From Diadophis punctatus similis (lineage: Eukaryota; Chordata; Lepidosauria; Squamata; Dipsadidae): 64,000 nucleotides of DNA. Below the pieces are notes generated by a model. The model was not told the DNA's origin. It did not search any database and saw nothing but the letters and a program-made list of their open reading frames with translations. Positions 37,671-48,955 of the stretch are shown piece after piece; position 1 is the first letter of the stretch; every line of letters starts with the position of its first letter. The translations under genes and the position numbers were made by a program. The stretch covers positions 22,466,501 through 22,530,500 of the forward strand of contig JALIGW010000005.1 of assembly GCA_023053685.1 (NCBI GenBank), given 5' to 3'.

Positions 37671-38124
37671 CTCTTTATTTTTCATCTCTATGGCATCACT
37701 ACCAGGGGTGGGTTCCTCCCGGTTCAGACCAGATCGCCCAAACCATTAGTGACCCACTGGTGATGCAACGATGGCGTCATGGATCCGGTTTGGTCGGTGC
37801 CGGTCCGTGGGCGCCGCCATCTTTTTTTGGGAATTTTGGGTGAATTTTTCCGTGTTTGGATGGCTTCTCCTCTTCTGTGGCTTGAAAAAGAGCCCTCCCG
37901 CCCTCTGCCGGGTTAATACTCACCTTTATTTCTTCACCCGAAGCACAGCTGATCAGCTACTCAGCTGTGTTTTGGGCTGAATCCTGCTACTGAGCATGCA
38001 CGGAAGTGAAATTGCATGGGGGGAACGCGCGCGCAATGCGAACCAGTGGCGAAGGTAAGTGGAACCCACCCTTGATCACTACCATAGTAGTGGTAGTGAT
38101 GGCATAGAGATGAAAATTAAAGAG
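37671..38124. repeat. Hairpin interrupted by the MITE
   Basis: ctctttatttttcatctcta on the left (37671) and tagagatgaaaattaaagag on the right (38105-38124) are complementary, extended by tggcatcactac against gtagtgatggca. Without the MITE the arms are about 32 bp with two mismatches and a loop of about 10 bases. Confidence 0.85.
37703..38074. mobile_element. hAT MITE with exact 8-bp duplication
   Basis: 372 bp, from caggggtgggttcctccc to ggaacccacccttg. atcactac occurs on both sides. GC-rich interior with cgcgcgcaatgcg. It ends 86 bp from the E7 splice donor. Confidence 0.93.
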
Positions 38125-38160
38125 TGATGCCAGGTATGAGAGAACAAAAACCAACCAAAC

Positions 38161-38337
38161 CTTTTCGTAATTGGTGAAGCCTCCCATGACTGCAGGGTCC
38201 ACAATGCCATTTAGCAGCATAGACAGAGGGTTAATAGGTAGATTTGGATCATTCAAATGTTGCTGAACCATATTGTTAATTTTATCATTTGTTAACTGCA
38301 TCGTTTCAATTGCATTTTCAAGTGGACTGATTTCAAT
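38161..38337 (-). CDS. DOCK1: DOCK1 exon E7 (DHR-2 lobe C, catalytic loop region)
   Basis: 59 codons, phase 0 to 0, starting [20 protein letters not shown] and ending [17 protein letters not shown]. In DOCK family structures the loop with VDPAVMGG lies in lobe C and supplies the valine nucleotide sensor that helps expel GDP and Mg from Rac; that role is known for the family and not shown by this sequence. The acceptor is ttttctcag. The donor is gtttgg, a poor match to consensus. A MITE and a hairpin lie 36-490 bp downstream in the intron. Confidence 0.97.
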
Positions 38338-39296
38338 CTGAGAAAACAAAGGTTTAACAAAAAATGATTACAAGAGCTGTAATAGTTTGAATTCAAATAT
38401 TAACTGAAAACAAGAGATTTTTGTTCCTGAAAAGAATTAATGTAATTTTAAAACACAATATTGAATAATGATGTTCATGCTCGAAAATTTGGACCAATAA
38501 ATACAACAACTTGACAATAAGCAAAAAGTGCATTTGTTTAGATCAAGCATCACTCATGTAGAGTAAAACAGAAACTGAACACATCAAAAGCTGCATGGCA
38601 GCTCTTTGTACATTTGATGGACAAACTGTTGTCACCTTTTACTATCATGCATTGTATCACAGGGTGGATTCTTTTTGAAATGAAAAAACTGCAGGATGAA
38701 GAGGACTGAAAGATAATAAAAAAATTCTTAATCTCTAGCGTGTATTTTATGGTTACAAAGATTTTTCATTAAGTACACAAAATAGTAGGACTATTGCAAT
38801 ATTTTGACAGATGTGCCATGCAGTAATGCAGTTCTTTCCATTTCCTATCAAATACAGTTGCTTCAGTAGCTGTTCCTGACTATGCATGCAGTGACAGTTT
38901 TACTGATGTTAATTTTATTTTAATAATTTAAAGAGAAATCTCTTTTTCTTCTCCAACCCAACAAAGACATACCCTTTTGTATAATAATGACATACATTTG
39001 AGGTATGCCAAAATTGAATTTTATATCTGATTGCTATAATTTTCATAAACTTGTAGAAAAACACCAGTAGTTTAAGATATTTCTGAAAGGCACATAATCA
39101 AGTCTTTATAACTGTCACTTACATACACACATTGATTACATTCAACCTGTGTTAATTAACTATCATAATTAATTACGTTTCCAAAATATTTAAATTTTAA
39201 CTTTGTTATTAATGCTTCCAGCAAGTTGTGTGCTTTTAATTCATCTAGTACTGAATGAGTCTTTCAGTTGAAAGTATTCTTACCAATATTCTACAC

Positions 39297-39484
39297 TAGT
39301 GACTCCCAACCTTTTGGGCACCAGGGACCGGTTCCGTGGAGAGAGGTTTTTACACGGACCCTAGGAGGCATAGTTTCACATGCTCCCTGCATCCCATGGA
39401 TGGGGCTTCACTGGTTTGTGTGGCCCAGTTTCCGGCTTGCAGTGTCCCGATACCAGTCCATGGAGTGGGGGTTGGGGACCCATG
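39297..39484. mobile_element. hAT MITE remnant (ccaacctt..ggttggggaccc)
   Basis: tagtgactcccaacctttt at the left, ggttggggacccatg at the right, and flanks ttctacac/ttctacag (7 of 8). It resembles the vertebrate hAT family with cagtggtccccaacc termini, internally deleted. Confidence 0.75.
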
Positions 39485-39879
39485 TTCTACAGACTAAAAT
39501 TTAAAGGGATTCCCCCCCCCAATTAACTTTCAAAGGGATACATCAAAATTGGAAATAGAAGGGCCTTTGGAATATGTATGTTTGTCATCAATGTATTATT
39601 TGTGCAATTTTATACATTGTATATACTTGTCATAGTCTTTCTCACAGACGTCTCTTTATTTCATGACTACAATCACTATTCTTGTGAATTTTTTACCATA
39701 GTCTATTATTACCATCTCTATTTGCATTGGACTGCCATTGACATAATCTTAGTTTATCTAATGTTAATTAGTAGCAGTATAGTGGCCAATGAAGACGTTT
39801 CTCTTCTTTCACCTTCAATAAGAGGTTCGTTTTATGTTCTCCTTGCTTGCAGCCATTAAAAAAGTATCATCAGCATGTT

Positions 39880-40395
39880 AGAATAGAATAGAATAGAATA
39901 ACAGAGTTGGAAGGGACCTTGGAGGTCTTCTAGTCCAACCCCCTGCTTAGGCAGGAAACCCTACACCACTTCAGACAAATGGTTATCCAACATCTTCTTA
40001 AAAACTTCCAGTGTTGGAGCATTCACAACTTCTGGAGGCAAGCTGTTCCACGGATTAATTGTTCTAACCGTCAGGAAATTTCTCCTTAGTGCTAAGTTGC
40101 TTCTCTCCTTGATTAGTTTCCACCCATTGCTTCTTGTTCTACCCTCAGGTGCTTTGTAGAATAGCCTGACTCCCTCTTCTTTGTGGCAACCCCTGAGATA
40201 TTGGAACACTGCTATCATGTCTCCCCTAGTCCTTCTTTTCATTAAACTAGACATACCCAGTTCCTGCAACCGTTCTCCATATGTTTTAGCCTCCAGTCCC
40301 CTAATCATCTTTGTTGCTCTTCTCTGTACTCTTTCTAGAGTCTCAACATCCTTTTTGCATCGTGGCAACCAAAACTGAATGCAGTATGTTGAATG
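39880..40395 (-). pseudogene. CR1 LINE 3' end with AATAG tail
   Basis: The minus-strand frame reads CIQFWLPRCKKDVETLERVQ, RRATKMIRGLEAKTYGERLQ and RTINPWNSLPPEVVNAPTLE before a stop. The 3' end agttggaagggaccttgg abuts a short (AATAG)n at 39881-39900. It closely resembles the copy at 19496, so it is probably a young family. Confidence 0.92.
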
Positions 40396-40397
40396 CA

Positions 40398-40965
40398 GAA
40401 TGTTTTTCAGGTTGTTGTTGTTTCTCCCAGCTATTTTAGTTCCAGTTTCTATTTCTTGTAATCCAGGATTTCTCCTGCATATAACTAAATAAGGAGACAG
40501 TTTGGTACTGTCTTGGTACACTCATTTCTTAGATTAGAACCATTTGGTTGCTTCATATTGTATTCTGTTGCTTTTTGCTCATTGTAGATTTTTTTTCCAG
40601 TAGACAGATAAGGTGGCCTTGTATACCCATTTTTCTAAGGGCTGTGGGCAATTTATTATATCAATAGAGTAAGAAGTCTTAGAATAATCAATTAAAAATG
40701 TCTTTGGAGAACTCTAGCCTTCTCCATTATCCAGAAGTTATTAACAATGTGAGCTGCCTCTTCTGAATCTAGCTTGTACATCTGACAGTGTTTGTTCCAT
40801 GGATTGTTGAAGCATGGAATGCAAAACCTTGACCATTTTCTCATTATCAGGTATCTGCAATTGTTTGGTAGCTTCAACAATTTTTAGCACTGAAGTTTTT
40901 CTGATGCTGAATTTAAATTGATTTTTTCCACTTCCTTAATCTTGCTGTATTTGCCACATCTGTTT
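40398..40965 (-). pseudogene. Bov-B/RTE reverse transcriptase fragment
   Basis: Minus-strand pieces HSMLQQSMEQTLSDVQARFR, DYSKTSYSID and RRNPGLQEIETGTKIAGRNN correspond to the SMLQQ..D..QAGFR, DY.KAFD and IAGRN.NNLRY parts of Bov-B RT. The QGC and YADD motifs are missing. It abuts the CR1, so the two frames fuse by chance. Confidence 0.7.
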
Positions 40966-41525
40966 ACTAACTGCAAATTAGTAATTATCGTGCAAAGCTT
41001 TAAACAGTTTTGTTGGTATTTCATTTCTGCAGTTTTGTTGTTAGCAATGTTTTTTTAGTCCTTCATAGGTATCAACAACTTGTAGATTGCGGGTTCTTAT
41101 ATTTATTTATACCATTTTTAAAATCATTTTGTCTAGGAAATGTTTATCCTTTTTATTCTTGATATTGCCCATCTTTGCACAAAAGATTGCCTTGATATCT
41201 GAAATTGGTATCAATTCCTTGCTTTGCCTTTAGATATAACTCCTTGTTTCTTCTTTTCTAAAACTCAGTATTTGGTGAGAGCAAAATTTTCCTCTGTCTC
41301 TTTTACTATCCACCTCTATTTAGATATTTTCAACATACCAGCTGAAGGACAATTTGGCATCTTTTGTGTTTTGCAATATCCCCCCCCCCCCGAGGTTTAT
41401 TGGGTTTTTATTTTTAAATATATATCAACATCAATACATGGACAGTGTGGCTTCTGGGTATGGTTTATGTTAATAACAACAGTCAATTGTTACATTAATC
41501 AAACTTACAGTATATAGAATAGAAA
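40966..41525. other. Intronic sequence, possibly more Bov-B
   Basis: AT-rich, with a poly-C run near 41381. It may continue the Bov-B element upstream of the RT, but I see no motif. Confidence 0.4.
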
Positions 41526-41612
41526 ATAGAATTAGATTAGATTAGATTAGATTAGATTAGAATAGAATAGAATAGAATAGAATAGAATAGAATAGAATAG
41601 AATAGAATAGAA
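41526..41612. repeat. (GATTA)n and (AATAG)n microsatellite
   Basis: About six ATTAG-type units change to about ten AATAG units, directly at the 3' end of the LINE at 41613. This matches the pentamer arrays that snake L3-type CR1 elements are known to seed. Confidence 0.95.
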
Positions 41613-43450
41613 TTCTTTATTGGCCAAGTGTGATTGGACACACAAGGAATTTGTCTTTGGTGTATATGGTCTTAGTGTACATAAGGAGAATAAAATACAT
41701 TCATCAAGAATAAGATACAACACTTAGTGATAGTCAAGTTTTACTAATAAGCTATCAAATTGTACTAGGAAACAAATAAAAACAATATAAATTGAAAGAT
41801 ACAAGCAGCATGGTTATAGTAATAAGTGGGAAGAGATAGACACTAGTAAGGAAGAGAAGAATAATTGTAATACAGTCTTAGTAAATTATTTGACAGTGTT
41901 GTGGGAATTAGTTGTTAAGCAGAGTGATGGCATTCTAGTTGTTCTGGTGTGCAGTGCCCTATAGTGTCATTTTGAGGGTAGAAGTTGAAACAATTTATGT
42001 CCAGGATGTGAGGGGTCTGTTGATATTTTCACAGCCCTCTTTTTGACTCGTGCAGTATACAGATCCTCAATGGAAGACAGGTTGGTAGCAAAGAGCCGAG
42101 GTGGCGCATCGGTTAGAGGCAGTACTGCAGGTCACTTTAGCTGACTGATTCACAGGTCAGCGGTTCAAATCTCACCAGCTCAAGGTTGACTCAGCCTTCC
42201 ATCCTTCCGAGGTAGGTAAAATGAGGACCCAGATTGTTGGGGGCAATATAAATAATATACATTGCTTACTGGTGTAAACCGCTTAGAGAGTGCTTGCACT
42301 GTGAGGCGGTATAGAAATCTCACAAAATAAATAAATAAAATAAAAATAATTGTTTTTTCTGCAGTTCTAATTATCCGTTGAAGTCTGTGTTTGTCTTGTT
42401 TGGTTGCGGAACCAAACCAGACAGTTATTGAGGTGCAGATGACAGACTCAATAATTCCTCTGTAGAACTGAATCAGCAGCTCTTTGGACAGTTTGAGCTT
42501 TCTGAGTTTGCGCAGAAAGAACATTCTTTGTTGAGCTTTTATGATGATGTTTTTGATGTTAGGAGTCCATTTTAAGTCTTGAGATATGATAGAACATAGA
42601 AACTTGAAGGACTCTACTGTTGATACTGTGTTGTCTAGTATTGTAAGAGGTGGTAGTATAGGAGGTTTTCTTCTAAAATCCACCATTTCTACAGTTTTGA
42701 GTGTATTTAGTTCAAGATTGTTCTGGTTGCACCACAAGGCTAGTTGTTCAACCTCCCGTCTGTATGCAGATTCATCATTGTCTTGAATGAGACCAATCAC
42801 TGTTGTATCATCTACAAACTTCAGTATTTTAACAGAGGGATCTTTTGAGATGTAGTCATTGGTGTACAGAGAGAAGAGAAGTGGGGCACCTGTGCTAATT
42901 GTGCAGATATCTGATGTGATTTTGCCTAGCTTCACCTGTTGCTTCCTGTCTGTTAGGAAGCTTATGATTCATTTACAAGTGTGTTCAGGTACTGCTAGCT
43001 GGTTTAGTTTAGTTACCATGTCTGGAATGATGGTATTGAATGCTGAGCTGGTCTACAAAGAGGAACCTTGCATAGGTCTTTGAAGATTCAAGAAGTTGTA
43101 GGATGTAGTGCAGAGTCATATTAACAGCATCATCTCTCAATCTATTTGCTCAGTAGGCAAATTGCAAGGGGCCGAGCACTAGTCTTTCAAAGGTCTTCAT
43201 AACTACAGATGTTAGAGCAACCGGTCTGAAGTTATTCAGTTCCTTGATGGAGGGTTTCTTCGGCACTGGGATGATAGTATGGCATTTGAAACAAGAAGGA
43301 ACATAGCACATCTCTAGTGATTTATTAAAGATACGGGTGAAGATGGGGGCCAGTTGGTCAGCACAAGTTTTTAAGCAAGAAGGAGTTATCTTGTCTGGAC
43401 CTGGTGCTTTTCCTGGCTTTTGTCTGTGAAATAGGCTTTGCACCTCATTC
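41613..43450 (-). pseudogene. L3/L2-type LINE (snake CR1-group), RT region, interrupted
   Basis: Minus strand. KPGKAPGPDKITPSCLKTCA, DQLAPIFTRIFNKSLEMCYV and LNNFRPVALTSVVMKTFERL lie at 43150-43443. The catalytic FVDDTTVIGLIQDND and ESFKFLCSIISQDLKWTPNI lie at 42350-42935. The 3'UTR begins ttctttattggccaagtgtg at 41613 on the plus strand. Frameshifts, a deletion between domains 3 and 4, and a SINE at 42096 inactivate it. Confidence 0.88.
42096..42345 (+). mobile_element. tRNA SINE (gagccgaggtgg family) inside the LINE
   Basis: Full-length copy: agagccgaggtggcgcatcg, B box gcggttcaaatctc, body gttgactcagccttccatcc, end gaggcggtatagaaatctc and an AAATA tail. It splits the host LINE 3'UTR from its coding part. 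Confidence 0.9.
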
Positions 43451-43470
43451 TCTGGTCATCCACTTTAAAG

Positions 43471-43720
43471 TGAAACAGGCAAAGTACTGTAGGCCACTTT
43501 AGCTGACTATGATCCGCAGGTCAGCGGTTCAAATCTCACCGGCTCAAGGTTGACTCAGCCTTCCATCCTTCCGAGGTAGGTAAAATGAGGACCCAGATTG
43601 TTGGGGGCAATGTAAATATACATTGGGGGCAATGTAAATATACATTGCTTACTGGTGTAAACCGCTTAGAGAGTGCTTGCACTGTGAGGCAGTATATAAA
43701 TGTCACTAATAAAATAAAAA
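43471..43720 (+). mobile_element. tRNA SINE with internal 23-bp duplication
   Basis: Same family as 42096, lacking the first bases. The segment gggggcaatgtaaatatacat is present twice in tandem around 43600-43645. Confidence 0.88.
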
Positions 43721-43764
43721 AGAACAAAGAACAAATCTAGAGAAAGACAATGAAGAGACTAGAA

Positions 43765-43846
43765 ACTAAGTCCTTCAGGAGTTGGGCGGCATATAAGAAC
43801 ACCATAATAAAATAAATAAATAAATAAATAAATAAACAAATAAACC
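43765..43846 (+). mobile_element. LINE/SINE 3' tail with AAATA repeat
   Basis: ccttcaggagttgggcggca then tataagaacaccataataaa and an (AAAT)n run; the same 3' signature as 5053 and 34300. A further decayed copy is at 47195-47240. Confidence 0.65.
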
Positions 43847-44218
43847 TTACAAAGAGAAATTGAAGGAAGTTTGAGAAGAGAAGAATGATAGGAAATATAA
43901 CTTTCTTCTAAACGCATCATAAAGAAGATGGACAAGATCTATTCTCTATTATTTCACAACTCCAGGACATGATATGATGGATTTAACTTACATAAAGCCA
44001 GGTTTCATTTAAATGTTAGAAAAACCTTCTAAAAATCAGATCTGAAGGCAATTACCCAGAGTGGTAGTGAGGTCCCCTTCAGTGCATGCACAAAGGAAGC
44101 TAATCAGCTATCATTTGGCATGCTTTAATTTGGATTTTTGTGCAGAGCAGGGAGTTGCATCTAATGGCTTAAAATTTCAAACTCTGCTGCTATAGTTCTA
44201 ATGTAAGGTTATCTAACC

Positions 44219-44488
44219 CAGGGGTGAAATGCTACCGGTTCAGCCCGGTCCAGGTGTATGGGTAGCGGTGGTCGCCGGTGGTTCGGAGAACTGGTAGCAT
44301 CGGCAGCATGAGGCTCCACCCACCTGCCCGGACATCACCATTTTCTTGTTTTTAACCCTCTGCGCATGCGCAAAGCATTCTGCGCATGCGCAAAGCATTC
44401 TGCGCATGCGCAGAGGGTGAAAAAGTGTGCGTGAGAGCGCAGCGTGCACTTCCGAACCGGTAGGGAAGGTAAGTAGTTTTCACTGCTG
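44219..44488. mobile_element. hAT MITE with three NRF-1-type palindromes
   Basis: 270 bp from caggggtgaaatgctaccgg to tagttttcactgctg, with exact 8-bp flanks atctaacc. A 20-bp unit containing TGCGCATGCGCA repeats in tandem at 44361, 44381 and 44401. Confidence 0.93.
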
Positions 44489-45500
44489 ATCTAACCTGTT
44501 CTGATATAGTTTAGGCAACAGAAGACTATACAGATATTTAGATTAACATTTTCAATTTTTAATATTTTCTTTTTTTAATGTAGAATATTTCATCTATAAT
44601 CTTATATTACAGAGATTCTGTACTTTTTCCTCCACAAATATCCTTCACTCTACTTTCAAATTGTTTTACAGCCTATCAACATAGCTATGATCATACTGTT
44701 ATTTCATACATTCAGTGAATATACAAATCCTCTAATCTCAGTGCCTTATGATCTATCTTCTTTTCTCATTGTAAATATATGTGCATATTTCACTTGAGTT
44801 ATCTCTGCTTACTCCAATATTTGCCTCAGTCAAGAGGAAAAGATTTTTATCAGGACTTCCAACCCTACAACCCATGATTGAGACTTTTCAGAATAAAATA
44901 TTTTTGTCTGGGAAACTTCAGAGTAAAAATAAATTACTGTACTACAATAAATCACAAATCTGTGATACCTGTGTATATTCACCAACAGGTATGGAGAGAT
45001 GGAACAGAAATAGAGATAGAAATACATAGAAATGACATTAGATTTGACTTCGTTGGAATAGTTTCTGTTAATTAAATGTTACTGTTTAATCTATAACTCA
45101 AAGGACAGAACTAAATTTGAAGTAATGTGTTTATTCCTTATTAAGGAATATATTTCAGAAACAATCATGAATCGATGTCTATGAATACCCTAATTACAAA
45201 TTTAGTGATAAGATTAACCCCTAGTCAGAAGAAAGAAACCCAGTTTAGGGAATCTGCTGAGTATATTGTGATCTCAAGCTAGGCAAAAAACAGCCCTGTA
45301 CATGTTGGATGTGCTCCTTATTCTCCCTGACCATCATATATATAGCTGGAGATCTGAAAGAAAGTTGTATTTCTTTGAATGAATCAAGACTCTTTGCTTG
45401 GTATGGAACCCTAGGTTGTTAGGACCTGATTCACATAGACAGTTGTGTGAATGTGATACACATGTGACTACAGATTAGATCTCCAGATGATAATCTGGAG

Positions 45501-45823
45501 CAGGGGTGGGTTCTAACTAACCTCGCCACCGGTTTACTTCCTCCCATGCTGCGTGGCCGCGCATGCGCAGTGCCAAAAATTCGCACAAACCCCCCCCCCC
45601 CAAAAGCCAAAAACAAGATGGCGGTGCATGCGCAGTACCAAAAACCCGGCTTCTGCGCATGCGAGAAGAAAAAAATCAGCAAAAAATTCCCCAAAAAAAT
45701 CCAAAAAAAAAAAAAGATGGTGGCGTCCATGGATCAGCATCAACAGAACCGGCTCTGTAACATCACCAGCGGTTTGCTACTGGTTCTATAGAACCGGTGC
45801 AAACCAGAAGGAACCCACCTCAG
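45501..45823. mobile_element. hAT MITE with exact 8-bp duplication
   Basis: 323 bp from caggggtgggttctaac to aaggaacccacctcag, flanked by atctggag on both sides. CGCGCATGCGCA at 45558-45569, plus poly-C and poly-A runs inside. Confidence 0.93.
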
Positions 45824-47868
45824 ATCTGGAGATTCAGAAGATAGGTAGGGCTGCATGAACAACGTGTTTGAATGTTTGAACTTGCTGTGTGTTCAACTGG
45901 AGGCCTAAGCAGGCCCTAACTATAAACAAATAGTCAGGAGGACCAATGTTTTGCCTCTAATAACTAATCTATTTCTGTCAATCTGGATAATACATTTCCA
46001 CTTCTGATTGTTTTATTTTGTGATTGCTTACAATGCAAATACAGGAGCAATTACAAACTCCAAAATCAGTATTTTTTGCATAGTTTCTTCTATTATTCCT
46101 TGCAAATATATAACTAATAAAACTAATAAAATCTGGAGAGCATAATGTTCATAGCATAATACGCTTTTCTATTCATTCTATCACAAATACTAATACTAAG
46201 AAGAGGCTGGTTTTAGACTGAAATTAGCAGATTTTCTATTTAGAAATACAATACTAGCAATACAGCTGATTGCTAAGGATTATTTCTGTTTCCAATAATT
46301 TACAATCCATATAATTTATTTTATGTTATTTTCTACTTTGGCCATAATATTTGTCTCAAGAATTAAGCATTTTGGAATTATAGAATTCTGGAATACACAA
46401 TTGTGTTGGTAGCTTTCTATCTTATATGACAGTCTGAACAGGTGCTGTGACTTTGGTGTAGCTGTATTAAAAAGTTAAATGCTCTGTTTTGAAATATTAA
46501 GATTGGTTGAGGTGATGTATTGATTTCAATTGTGTATCATTATAATTTTTATTTACAAAAAGCTTATAAAAATTAGAAACAATAATGCATACTTTTGTAA
46601 TATGTGTAAAATTGATCTGTTTCATATTGTCATTGCCTATCTAAATAAAGCTGATTTTATAACAGAGGAATTTTAATCAGATAACATACGACTAAAGTCA
46701 TCAAATAAACTATATTCCATCAATATCAATGTAAAATTAATGCATCCTTTGCGTTTCCGTGTTTGCTCATTCAGTTTTCAGTGCTGAGTTTAACAATGTA
46801 GTACAGTTCATTTTAGAAGATATTTAATTTGATTTTGGAAAAAAACACATATTTAAATTATATTACCATTAAATTTCTATACTTCCCATCATAAATCTCT
46901 GGGTAGTTTATTTAGAAAATACAATATTATGATAAAAATAAACGGTAAATTCCATAATAGCAATTAAAACAGTATAAAATAAATGTATATACCAAAAGGA
47001 ATAGACACATCCTCAATCCAAATCTGGAAGGTGAAACTTCTTTAGTCAGTCAAATCATGTTGAAACAATTTATTTTCACCATCCTCCTAAAACTTAGCAA
47101 GGAAGTATCCAATCCAACCTCAGAAGGCAAATTGTTCCAGAAATGGGGTTACAATAGGAATGGTTTACCCCTAAGCCCCTAGCATCTTAATGTCATGTGA
47201 GTCCCCAGGGAGTAGGGCGGCATATAAGAGCACTAAATAAAATGTGGAGAAGAAAACTGAAGCATCCCCTCCCAAAATAACTTTGTAGGATGGGCAAATT
47301 CAATTTGGAGAGATGGTATGTAAGCTACATGAATCTCAAATCCAAAACCATTCTGCTCTAACAGAAATCCCTTACACAAAAATGCAAACCGATTGCAATG
47401 AAAGACCTGTAATTTATTCTCAAACCTGATGTAGGTAGAAATTGTGTTTCACCCTAACATAAAATGATTTCTTTGAATCCATAGTTCATTCATGATAACG
47501 TTTCAGAATCTTTCATTTCATACTCATAGCACGCAAGACTATTTTTAATCATTTCAGATGTTCCAAAACACTTCATAGCAAAGTGAAGCTTTGTTGTCCA
47601 CCATTTTTAAATTCTATAAATGGATCTAGGCCAAAATGGTGCCCAGATGGAACAATAGGAATGACAAGCAGATGAAGTATTTCACAATGAAGCACTTGTT
47701 GCCGTCTAAAAAAAATCAGCAAGGTATTTCCCAAGATATTTAAAGTGTAATGTTCTAGTTGTCATGAAGATAGAAGGAGAGTGGAAGCATATTTAAACTT
47801 GCAAGAATTTATAATAAAAGTAATATTGGCCTGCATGACTTTGGTTTCCTGGTCTGGTCTCCCTAGAA

Positions 47869-48715
47869 CAGGGGTGTCAAACTCATCTGGCCCACGGGCT
47901 GCTTAAATCTGGCCTGCGGGGCCAGCCTAGAAATATCAAAGGACCGGCCTGCGGTGCCTCTGACAGCCAAAACGGGCCACGGGGGGACCGCGTGCCGCCT
48001 CCCCGCAGCACGTTTTTGGCCTCCATGGCCTTCAGCAGCACTCCTCACTCCTTTCAGCTGGATGAAAACGGGCCACGTAGGGCCTCCTCATGGCCCGTTT
48101 TCGGCCAGCAGAGTGCTGCAGGAGGACTAGATTGGACTGGATTACAATCATGTGACCTCAAGTAAGTGCCTGATCTGGATAGAAAACAAGCAACATCCTA
48201 TGTTAATACTACAGTTTAATGCCAGATTTTACATACTGTTGGTCCATTTAATCTACAATCAACAACCTATAATTGACAGCCATTTTTATTTACTATACTG
48301 GAAATTTATCTCTGCTGTTAGATCTTGTATTATCATATTATTTATGCGATTGTATTTTTATTATTAGTTGAATAATAAAAATACAATAGTATAAATAGGT
48401 TTTCTGCCTGGAAAAGAATTTACTATTAAACAATGGGGTATAAATTTAGAAATAAAAAGTTTAGTGGAGTATGAAGAATAAGTAATAAATGTTTGCCAGT
48501 AATATCTGGTAGAAGAGATAGGAATATGGTTATAGTAAAGAACTGTGGAAAGAAAGAAGAGAAGGGGGGAAATGCATCTTGAGCCTGTGTCAAACACCGA
48601 CCATGGCCATGCCCACTATGACCCCTCCGACCCCCATTCACACATACCCACCGGCCCTCTGACATCAAACACAACCCTGATACAGCCCTCAATGAAATTG
48701 AGTTTGACACCCCTG
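47869..48715. mobile_element. hAT element (gtgtcaaactc family) with insertion
   Basis: 847 bp with termini caggggtgtcaaactcatc and gagtttgacacccctg and exact flanks ccctagaa. The GC-rich left part carries inverted aacgggccac/ggcccgttttcgg. The AT-rich part from about 48122 to 48590 looks like a later insertion of unknown origin. Confidence 0.9.
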
Positions 48716-48868
48716 CCCTAGAAGGACTGGTGCAAATATAAATTCATGGAACATTTCTGCAAACATTCAAAATGTAAGCATCAGCAAATTATATACATTT
48801 TGATTCATTTAAAAGTATCGCCCATCTAATAAAGTGACCTTGTTAAACATCTTCTAACTCAAACTTAC

Positions 48869-48955
48869 CATAGATACTGATTTGACTTCAAACCATCTTA
48901 AAATACCAGGTAGTTTATACGCTGTCTTATAAATAGTTCTCTCAATCCACATATT
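48869..48955 (-). CDS. DOCK1: DOCK1 exon E6 (DHR-2)
   Basis: 29 codons, phase 0 to 0: [20 protein letters not shown] then WFEVKSVSM. The acceptor is aaattacag and the donor gtaagt. It carries the conserved WIERT and [10 protein letters not shown] motifs of DHR-2. The usual Phe before the final Met is Ser here. Confidence 0.96.

Larger units (their letters stand above)
36575..38160 (-). other. DOCK1 intron E7-E8
   Basis: 1.6 kb; 36575-37660 shows nothing recognised. A hairpin with an inserted MITE occupies 37671-38124. Confidence 0.85.
38338..48868 (-). other. DOCK1 intron E6-E7
   Basis: 10.5 kb. 38338-39290, 39500-39875, 44500-45480, 45840-47080 and 47240-47860 hold AT-rich sequence with nothing recognised. 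Confidence 0.85.

Noticed and set aside
43536..43727. Conserved peptide shared by 42180, 43536 and 63350
   Set aside because: It is the antisense translation of the repeated tRNA SINE.
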